A stretch of 64,000 bases of DNA from Dipteronia dyeriana (Eukaryota; Streptophyta; Magnoliopsida; Sapindales; Sapindaceae), in contig CM065296.1 of the NCBI GenBank assembly GCA_032871835.1, positions 18,889,501 through 18,953,500 of the forward strand, given 5' to 3'. Below the pieces are notes generated by a model that saw only the letters and a program-made list of their open reading frames with translations, made no database searches and was not told the origin of the DNA. Positions within the stretch are counted from its first letter, which is position 1; every line of letters begins with the position of its first letter. The translations under genes were made by a program, and so were the position numbers. Positions 34,620-42,985 of this stretch are shown one piece after another.

Positions 34620-34858
34620 GTGATAGAAGATGAAAAAGGGTGGGCCAGTGGCCAACCGGTTGATGCGTTAGAAGAAATACCAGTCAAGAAGGATGACTCC
34701 TCCAAGGTAGCTACGGTCAGAGCCACGCTGGAAGCAGAAGTGAAGGAAGGATTGACCCAACTACACCGTGAGTATATTGATATCTTCGTGTGGAATCATG
34801 AAGAGATGTCAGGAATTCTAATTTCCTTGGCAGCTTACCGGTTTGCAGTTGGCCCCAC
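34620..34858 (+). pseudogene. P reverse transcriptase, N-terminal part
   Basis: ALEEIPVKKDDSSKVATV, EGLTQLHREYIDIFVW and EEMSGILISLAAYRFAVGP match the RT start of E1 at 4005-3787. The frame is cut at 34858 by element B and resumes at 45562; the flanking five bases CCCAC are duplicated. Confidence 0.88.
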
Positions 34859-35637
34859 TGTTAGGTTTTAGTTTGTGTTGGAATGAATTCCATATCAAAA
34901 TGATGTTTACTTGTAATGACTTAGTTGTTTAGGTTCATGATGATTCAAGCTTTAAGAAAGAAGAAACAACAAGCCAAAGCAAGTTCTAAGTCTTCAAAGA
35001 GAAAGGATGCAATTTGTTTCTACAAAGGTATACTAAGACCTTATCTTTCTCTTACAAGGCTTAAAGCACACACACACATATCATACATTTGTGTCCCTGC
35101 ATCATTGTGAACCTTTATAGGTACACATATACAATTCATTCATATGTGTCCCTACATCGTTGTGCACCATGTATAACACACTCACACACTTTAAGATGAA
35201 TGCTCATGCATTGGTTTGGAAATAACATGTTTTGGAATATGCATGATTGGAAACTATCTCTATGTAGTTTGCATTCTAGTGTGAATTGTGTTTGTGTGTG
35301 TATATGTTTCTATAACATGGATATTTAACTTGGATATAGTCTTAAGTCATTCCTGATTGATTTTCGGTCATTTCGGTTACTCATACTATTGATTTAAAGT
35401 TCAAAGTCAAAAGATACTACACTTTCAACTCATGTTTCATACATTGTCTTCATCTTCGTCTTCCTATATCGAGTCGAATTATTATATTTTCGGTTGAGTA
35501 TATTTTAGGTCCATGTCCATGTGAGATTTATGGTTCGTAATCCATAAACAGATTCGAATTCCGAGTTCTGAGGCCAGAGAACGGTCGAAGAACGCGAAGG
35601 GAGCGCGAGAGGAAAAGATTGCATCCAAGCAATCTTT

Positions 35638-35707
35638 CCCGAGATGGCGCGTGGCCATCTCGGGACAGAATGCTTGCTTCCCCGAGATGCCCACATGCCA
35701 TCTTGGG
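35638..35707. promoter_or_regulatory. Paired palindromes in the B 5' LTR
   Basis: Hairpin 1 is a perfect 11-bp stem: CCCGAGATGGC (35638-35648), loop GCGTG (35649-35653), GCCATCTCGGG (35654-35664). Hairpin 2 has CCCGAGATG (35681-35689) pairing with CATCTTGGG (35699-35707), one G.T pair. They lie about 70-140 bp upstream of a TATA-like site, which suggests a DNA-level promoter element, and stand out as GC-rich islands in an AT-rich LTR. Confidence 0.8.
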
Positions 35708-35772
35708 CAGCATGCATTCTTGTGCTCTTAAGGGTGTTTTTTTCTTTTCATAATTCATTCTTATCCCTCTCC

Positions 35773-35780
35773 TTTATAAT
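35773..35780 (+). promoter_or_regulatory. Putative TATA box of the B LTR
   Basis: TTTATAAT in a pyrimidine-rich context, repeated in the 3' LTR at 43885-43892. Downstream is a conserved TTCTCTCTAAATTTTCTCAC stretch. Start site not established. Confidence 0.4.
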
Positions 35781-36714
35781 CTCTTTCCCTCTCACATTTC
35801 ACTCTAAGAAGAAATTCAAATCAAGTGTGCAGAATTTTCTCTCTAAATTTTCTCACATTCCAAACACCATAACTTCTTCATTTAAACTCCGATTTGAGTG
35901 ATTCAAGGTTGAAAATGTTCATATATTCATCCTCCATCTTTTCTCTGAAGGTTTAAGTTAATTTTGCTGCTGTTGTTTTTGTCTAATCATACAAAAATGG
36001 GACCGCACCTAGATCAACTAAGGTATTGATTTTCTCTCTAAGTTTTCTTTTAAAACTTGGTCAATTTCCTTGGGTTTTCTTCTTCTACATATATTTGTAT
36101 ATTGTGAGTGTTTTGATTTGTGTTTTGAACACTTTCAAAGCTAGATTGAATTTCAAGTGAAATCATTCATGTTGAGTTAGGTTTTGATTTTGCCTATGGT
36201 ATCACATGTTTGGGATTGTATTGTGCTAGCTTTGATTCTAGGACTATTTTGTGATCTTTGATTGATTGATTTTGTGAAAAATAGTTCATCACATGTATTA
36301 TGCTCTCTTGGCCCAAATTTTCACATAATACATATGCTTATGTTCTTTTGAGCTATTCATGTGATTTGTTGAATCTATGATTAAGAATATGCTCTAGAAC
36401 TTATGCTTAGATCTATTTGACATTGTCATATGATTTTAGCATGTTTTAGGTTTTTGTGATTTAAACTTGATCTTGTAATTTGTTGTTCATATCTTGTGAT
36501 TCAAGTTTAGATATGTACATGAATCTAGTTTGTGATTAATGTTGATCATATCTTACATAATCTAGATTGACTACTCATGCATGATGAACTAGACTATATG
36601 TGATTTGTGCATTCGTGCTCATGTCTAGTATTAGCCATAGGATGTTTTGATCATAGCATTCTATGTTGCGTGCTTGTTTGCGTTTTACATTCATGATCAT
36701 CTATATGCCTTGTG

Positions 36715-37190
36715 AGAAGGAAGTCTTGACAATAGGTGTGAAGCCTTGGATTGTCAAGCAAGGAAGTCTTGCCTAGAGGTGTGAAGCCTTGGATAGTCGA
36801 GCAAGAAGTCTTGCCCAAAGTTGGAAGAACTCGGATAGGTGAGCAAGGAAGTCTTGACTAGAGTCGAGAAGACTCGGATAGTTGAGCAAGAAGTCTTGCC
36901 TTGGGTTGTGAAGATCCGGATAAGGTGAGCAAGAAGTCTTGGCAAGAGATGTGAAGCCTTGGATTGTCGAGCAAGAAAGTCTTGGCTAGAGGTGTGAAGC
37001 CTTGGATAGTCGAGAAAGAAGTCTTGCCTAGAGTTTAGAGAACTTGGATAGGTGAGCAATGAAGTCTTGACTAAAGTCGTGAATACTTAGTTGAGCAAGA
37101 AGTCTTGCCTTGGGTCGTGAAGATCCGAATAAGGTGAGCACAGATGTCTTGACAAGAGGTGTGAATCCTCGGATTGTTGAGCATAGGGCA
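36715..37190. repeat. LTR minisatellite of B 5' LTR, about 8-9 units of 55 bp
   Basis: Units read like AAGTCTTG(C/A)C followed by (G/T)AG(A/T)(G/T)(G/T)TG, GAAG(C/A)C(T/C)(T/C)GGAT and GAGCAAG. The minus-strand frame at 36754-37059 is a by-product, visible as a repeating SQDFLA-type peptide. The 3' LTR array has about 6 units. Confidence 0.88.
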
Positions 37191-37638
37191 ACAACTTCTA
37201 GAGTAGGATATGAGGGTAGTTTCTAGGTGAAGAGGTCACTTGAGAGATTGTACTTGTCTTATCTACTAGTGGATTTTGTTTGCCGGTGGCTGCTAGCCGG
37301 TGGATGTTTCCTCTTCAGAGGTTTACCACATTATATCTTGTATCAACTTTTCTCTATCCCTATCTCTCTAATATTTATATTGTGGATAGAACTTTTTATG
37401 TGTGTTGATTTCCTCTTTATAATATAGATTGTGTATGTGTTACAATTACTTGTTTGTATCACACTTTACTTGTGTTTATATATTGATTAATTGTCTTTAA
37501 TTAATATATATATTGTGATACAAGCAATCTAAAGGGACAAACTTTTGTTTGTTTCTAAGGGAGTCGAAAAAGGTGCCTAACCTATTCACCCCCCCTCTAG
37601 GTTAGCCTTGAGCATTTAACCGTGATTGTATTTTCAAT

Positions 37639-37650
37639 TGGAATCAGAGC
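37639..37650 (+). promoter_or_regulatory. B primer-binding site
   Basis: TGGAATCAGAGC, two bases after the LTR; one change from the initiator tRNA-Met type TGGTATCAGAGC. Confidence 0.85.
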
Positions 37651-37720
37651 AAGACACTAGATTGCACTTAGTGTGAGTCTGGGGTGATACTTTCACGGTT
37701 TTGGTAAGGCGTTTGAAGTC

Positions 37721-39667
37721 ATGGGTTTTCAAGATGATGTAATGGCGTAAAGAGCCTCAAATACTAGGCCACCATTACTTAGTGGCATAAACTATGGGTA
37801 TTGGAAGTTGAGGATGAAAGCCTACATCCGCTCTATTGATGAAACGGCTTGGATGGTAGTAGAAGAAGGTTATAGTCCTCATACCAAGGTTTTAGAGGAT
37901 GGAACCATGATACTCAAGCCAAGGAGTGAATGGACAACAAATGAGTTTGAGGTTGCAAAATGGCACCATTGTGCTATGAATGCCATCTTTTGAGGAGTTG
38001 ATGGGCATCAATTCTCCTACATCCAAAATCTTGAATCCGTAAAGGAAGCTTGGGATACTCTCCAAGTTACTAATGAAGGAACCTTAGTGGTGAAGAAATC
38101 GAGGCTTCAAATGTTGGCATCACAATTTGAAGGTTTAAGTATGGGTGAGGAAGAAAAGTTCAAAGACTTCCAATTCCGGCTTCTTAACATAGCTAACCAA
38201 TGTCAAGCACTTGGAGTACCTATCTCAAAAGAGCATTTAAATTGAAAAATCCTTAGGTCTCTTCCTAAGAGATTTAAATCAAAGGTGACAGCCATTGAGA
38301 AAAGCAAGGATGTGGATAGTATGAACATCGATGAGTTGCTTGGGTCTCTCCAAACTTATGAGATGTGCTTGAAGCCAAAGATCAAGAGTAAGTGAATTGC
38401 TCTCAATGCTATTGAGGAGAAGAGTGATGATGAAAATGAAGAAATGGCACTCTTGGTTAGAAGGTTCAAGAAGTTTCTAAAGAAGAATGCCAAAACTAAA
38501 AGCAAGTCTTCTAAGGAAAAAGGAGTCAAGAGAACATCATCTCCAAGGATTGTGAAGAATAGTCAAGCCATGAACAAGTAAGAGGTTCAATGCTATAATT
38601 GTCAAGGTTTTGGTCACTTTGCTAGTGAGTGCACCATGAAGCCATCTAAGAAAGACAAGAAAGGCAAAGTGTTGGCGGCTACTTAGAGTGATGATAATTC
38701 TAGTGACAATGAGAGCTCTAGTAGTGAGTCTTCAAGTGATGAAGAGTTGGTGAGCAACTTTGTAGCTCTAACAGCTTCTCATTCTTCACTAGATGTTGGT
38801 AGTACAATATCTTTGAACAAGAACCTTGATAAAAATCATGATGAAAGCTCTAGTTCCAATCCTACTAATCTTGTGTTGTTGAAAAATATAGAAAAGCTTG
38901 AAGAAGCTAGAGACAATGCTCAAAGAGAAGTAGTTGAGAAGGATGATTTGATCAAGAAGCAACTAGATGAGTTTGTGGTTGTTACTCGTAGACTTCTTGG
39001 TGAAAAAGGTGATATTATAAAGAAGTTTAGAGAACCTGAAATGATTAACCTTGAGAAGGATAATGTGATAACTTCTTTGAAGAAGAGAGAACAAGAATTG
39101 ATGGAAGAGTTAGACACGGCTAAGGAGGCTATCAAGGATTTAGTGAATGATTCGGTTAGTGTGTCTAGTATTAAGAATCTTGTTAACTCTCATAGTGGTG
39201 AAGACGATCTGGTAGTTGAAGATGAGCTCTTGGAAGCACCACTTCCTACACACTTTGATGAAGTCGTGATTGATAAGAAACCACACAAGAAGAGAAGATC
39301 AAAAGCCAGGAAGAAGTTGGCGAACAAGGTATCTTTGCAAACTCCTAGTGAAGCTAGTTCAACTCCAAAAGGTACAATCTCAACTTTTATTCCAATTTGC
39401 CGTTATTGCAACACAATAGGTCACGTTAAGCCTAGGTGTTATAAATATATTGAAAAATGTAAATTAGGAAATGAATATAGGGATAAGGAGATTAAACTTC
39501 AACTTGAACATGCTAAGGCCTTGAAAGTTGAGAAGCATGATAATTTTGCTAAGCATGAGAAAAGTTATGGAGTAGAAATAATTCTAATCTTGTTCAACTT
39601 GACAAAGCTTGTGTTGAAAATGTTAAGGAATAGAGTGTTAATGATATTCTTGTTAATCAATCATTGA
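37721..39667 (+). pseudogene. B gag with two zinc knuckles and coiled coil
   Basis: A copia-type gag in one frame throughout, interrupted by about six stops (MA*R, IF*G, LN*K, KSK*I, MNK*E, AAT*S) but no frameshift. Order: N-terminal region with YGYWKLRMKAYI and SIDETAWMVVEEGY; UBN2-like core with EAWDTLQVTNEGT, SRLQMLASQFEGL and FKDFQFRLLNIANQCQALG; LRSLPKRFKSKVTAIEKS; a basic linker; knuckle 1 CYNCQGFGHFASEC (about 38590-38632); a serine-rich acidic stretch; a long predicted coiled coil (about residues 40-145 of the open 306-codon frame at 38747-39667); and knuckle 2 CRYCNTIGHVKPRC (about 39399-39440). Twin knuckles suit SIRE-like gag. Start chosen at MGFQDDV, shared with A. Confidence 0.87.
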
Positions 39668-41459
39668 AGGAGTTTACTCTAGATTTAACATTGTTGTCAA
39701 GGATGATATTGGAAATGTTTGAGTAGGTACACCCAAGAACAAGTGGTTCAAGGGTGGGTGCTTTTATCACTAATATAAGAAGCACATGTGAGATAGCTTT
39801 GGGCTATATATCAATTGTGTTGAGAATTATTGCTTGCTAGCTTTGAATACTCCATGTATTGATATGAACTTGGTTATCTCACATCATGATTGTTATGATG
39901 GTCAAAATTTGTTGATTAACTTTGAAGAAGTTCTCTTGTTATATGTGTTGATTGAGTTGAGATATTATGCTTTTTATACTCTTGTTGTGAAACATCGTCA
40001 ACTTGGTGTCATGAGGACATTCAAGGCAATAGTGCTTATAAAAAGGGCGGAAGTATGATATTTTGGTGACTATAATGTGCAAAAAGGTATCTCTATACTC
40101 TAATGCATATTCTCTTAGATATTCATCTTTTGACTCAATTTTGGACATACATCTCATAGCATGTCATATTAGAGAATTTTGTATAGTATACATATGGTTC
40201 TCATTGACATTTACTGTTTTTGGATGTAATAGTGATATTGTTCACATTGATCTTAACTTTGATGATTGTTTGTGTTTGGTATATTGAGTGGCATTACTTT
40301 TGAAAATATGAGCTTCATATTCTTTGAAAGCTACTCATTAGAGAAGTAATGATCTTGAATAAGTCTCTACTTATTGCTCTTAGATCATGTGCTTATGAGC
40401 CATAAAATCTTGGTTTTCTAAAAATTGCACCATGCTTCTCTTATATGTTTTGCTAGTGGGTTGAGTTTACTAATATGTAAACATTGGATACATCTTGAAG
40501 TTTTTGTGCTTAAGTACATTTTAAATGACCTTTGGTTTGTATCCATTTTGCTTCGGCAATTACATAGAACTCAACGATCACCTTCATGAAAAGGGCTACA
40601 CACCTTGGTTGTGAAAGCTACCCAATGTTGGAAAGAGCTACACCATTGTGATGAGTGAAAGGCATCATGAAGTGAATTTTTGTTTTTGTAAAAAAAAAAT
40701 GGAAAAATCAAAGAAGTGTTGAAATGAAATCAATAAAATAAAATGTTTGATTCAAAGCCTAAAAAGAAAAGGAGGAAGGCTTAAAAAGGAGTTTAGTTGA
40801 AAATCAAATGAGCTCGGGTTGAAAAACAGAAATGGGATGATGAGCCACATGCATACAAACGCTTATATGTTGAAAATCTATTCTCTTAAAAGCAAAAAAT
40901 TCCGGATGATAATCGGTTTGACTTTTTATGGAAAAAACTTAAGATGAATAGTTGTTGGAAATTGTTTGCATGTTGATTATCAAACTACTTCTTGATATAT
41001 ATTTGAAGCATATCTCTCTCACACACACTTTGTTTATGAGTATGATGATATCTTTGCAATTGTTGAAGAATTATGAGAGAACTTGAAAAATCTTTATGTA
41101 TCTCTCTTAGCTTATAAAGCTTATTTTGTTGATATTTCTTCAAATTGCTTGAATGTGTGATTGTGTGAACTTCCTTGTGAACCTTATGCTATCATGAATC
41201 TTAGTCATGGCATTTATCAAGGGGGAGCATTGTATGCTAGACATTGTTCTCTTTTATGATATGTTCACATGCTTCATTTTGTTACATGTTGGCATATTTT
41301 GACTTAATGATACTTGTAAGATATTACTCACTATCTTTGTCTTGCATGATGATTAATTCTTAAGTCATATGTCATTGTTTCATATATTTGTGACTAATAA
41401 GCTTGTTTTGTCTTTCACTCACTTTTGTATTTTTATAACATCTTATTTCACAAGAACAA
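39668..41459 (+). other. B internal spacer without pol
   Basis: AT-rich 1.8 kb between gag and ORF2. No protease, integrase, RT or RNase H motif is visible in six frames; short open frames (39834-40287) show no domain. An A-rich tract lies near 40690. The usual position of pol is therefore empty, not merely decayed beyond recognition of one domain. Confidence 0.65.
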
Positions 41460-42332
41460 ATGGGAAGAACTAAAGTTACCGGAAGTGGAAATCAATTGAA
41501 TCCCATTGTGAAAGCCAAGTCAACCTCAAAGAGATCCAAAGCTTCAAGGTCAAAGGATTTATGGATCTTTGCAACTAAGAAGATATTTCAAGAGAGAGGC
41601 ATTGACTTAGGTAAATGTAAAGATTCTTATGTTCTTAAATGCATTAAGGATAGAAATTGGGAATCTTGGGTGAGCATGCTAGGAATAGTGAATGACACTA
41701 TTGTTAGAGAATTTTATCATGAATATAGAGAGAGTGCCACCTTATTGGATGCTTTGATGGATGTTAGGGGTGTTGTGTTTAGAGTTAACCCGGTAAACAT
41801 TAACAAGTTTCTTGGGCTATCTAGTGATATTGATTCAAATTTTCTAGATGTTGATATCATTGAGAATCTTAATATCATTGGTAGAACTCTATGTGACAAT
41901 GCTTCTTTTGAGTGGAAAGGTAGAGCATATATTAGTCAACATGAGTTAACTAAGGTAAGTGCATTTTGGCATCTTTTCATTTGCACAAATATTATTGGAT
42001 CTTCGAATTCAACCGAGTTGAATAAAGACAAGATCAAAATAGTATATGCCTTAGTTACTAATCAACCTATAAACCTCGGGGATTTGCTTATGTTTTATTT
42101 GGATATTGCGGCTTTCTCAACTAGAGGAGATAAGAAGCTTGCATTACCGGGGTTTATAACTTCTTTGTGTTTAGTTAGTGGTGTTCAAAGTAGTGGAGAT
42201 GATATGTTGGTACAACCCTTGGAAATGTATAGTGATAAACGTGTGTCATACATGTCATATAAGGATAAGGGTAAGACATGTGATACTTTTGGACTTTTTT
42301 GTTCAAAAGTTGATTTTCAAGAGCTAGCATAA
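41460..42332 (+). CDS. B ORF2: putative plant transposon protein domain
   Basis: 290 codons with no internal stop, the longest uninterrupted sense frame in B outside the gag coiled coil. A basic, lysine/serine-rich start (about residues 1-37) could be a nuclear targeting region. The body has NWESWVSMLG, FYHEYRES, DVRGVVFRVNPVNINKFLGL, a tryptophan region FEWKGRAY, SAFWHLFICTNIIGSSNST and YALVTNQPINLGDLL. This pattern resembles the putative plant transposon protein domain (Pfam PF20167), often found beside plant retroelement genes and of unknown function. Just past the stop, another frame continues to 42517 with LHLKKKVDELSAIG and RIKELEEC, a short coiled coil, so the ancestral protein was probably about 350 residues. 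It sits at the position where SIRE-like elements carry an env-like ORF. Confidence 0.7.
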   Translation: MGRTKVTGSGNQLNPIVKAKSTSKRSKASRSKDLWIFATKKIFQERGIDLGKCKDSYVLKCIKDRNWESWVSMLGIVNDTIVREFYHEYRESATLLDALMDVRGVVFRVNPVNINKFLGLSSDIDSNFLDVDIIENLNIIGRTLCDNASFEWKGRAYISQHELTKVSAFWHLFICTNIIGSSNSTELNKDKIKIVYALVTNQPINLGDLLMFYLDIAAFSTRGDKKLALPGFITSLCLVSGVQSSGDDMLVQPLEMYSDKRVSYMSYKDKGKTCDTFGLFCSKVDFQELA

Positions 42333-42517
42333 ACATTCTTCCGGATTGGGCTTTGCATTTGAAGAAGAAGGTTGATGAACTTAGTGCTATAGGTGAAAAA
42401 CAAGATGCTAGAATAAAAGAGTTGGAGGAGTGTATTGCATCAAGTTCAAGACCACCTCACAAATATTATGTTAGGTCAACTACACACACATCTTTCTTTG
42501 GTGGATCTAGTAGCTAG
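42333..42517 (+). pseudogene. Frameshifted C-terminal coil of B ORF2
   Basis: A frame overlapping the end of ORF2 reads INILPDWALHLKKKVDELSA, then RIKELEECIASSS and ends GGSSS before a TAG at 42515-42517. It begins where ORF2 ends, so a single indel near 42325 would have split them. A heptad-like coil follows the globular part in many proteins with this domain. Confidence 0.6.
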
Positions 42518-42971
42518 TATTTGAGTCTCATGGTATGTTACTTACCATTTGGCATCATTTCATGTCAAAAAGGGGGAGAAAGAGTTGTTATAAATTGCAA
42601 GTTACTTAGTTTCCTTTTTATGCTGTTTTTGTGAACTTTTGGACTTTCAATGGCTTGTAATAATTAGTCTTAAGATTTGGTTAAAAATTCTTGTATTTGG
42701 CATGTATTGAGGGGAAGATACATGTATTTGTGGACTTAATTGTATATTCTTATCCATATTATATGTTTCCATTTGTTGTTTTTCTCTTGTATATGTATTG
42801 TGCTTTGAGATGATTTGTAGGTTGCCTCAAGAGAAGATCAAGATGAAGTTCAAGAGTTGGTGAAGATTAGTTATAGGAATCTTACTCATTGTAATGTGAG
42901 GGAGTGATTTTGTGACCTATCTTCATTTTTATATTTGTAGTAAATGTATAGGTGTTTTGACATGGAATTTG
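42518..42971 (+). other. B 3' untranslated region
   Basis: Non-coding. Contains AAAAAGGGGGAGAAAGAG near 42570, a purine-rich tract that could serve as an internal polypurine site, typical of the stop-proximal region of copia elements. Confidence 0.5.
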
Positions 42972-42985
42972 CCAAAGGGGGAGAT
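42972..42985 (+). promoter_or_regulatory. B polypurine tract
   Basis: CCAAAGGGGGAGAT directly before the 3' LTR. Confidence 0.88.

Larger units (their letters stand above)
34859..37636 (+). repeat. B 5' LTR
   Basis: 2778 bp, about 200 bp longer than the 3' LTR mainly because its minisatellite has more units. Starts TGTTAGGTTTTAG, ends GTATTTTCA. It contains the palindrome pair (35638-35707), a TATA-like TTTATAAT at 35773-35780, and CACCCCCCTCTAGGTTAGCC near the end. Confidence 0.93.

Noticed and set aside
35482..35758. Overlapping minus-strand frames and a plus-strand frame around the LTR palindromes, also at 43756
   Set aside because: The palindrome makes both strands GC-rich and locally open; no start context, domain or conservation as protein.
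36754..37059. Repetitive minus-strand protein (SQDFLA-type repeats), also at 44763-45128
   Set aside because: It is the translation of the LTR minisatellite on the antisense strand; the repeat unit is near a multiple of three, which keeps the frame open.
39668..41459. Possible degraded pol in B
   Set aside because: Six-frame reading gives no GAG pre-integrase, integrase, YxDD or RNase H word, although gag and ORF2 on both sides are well preserved; a profile search would settle it.
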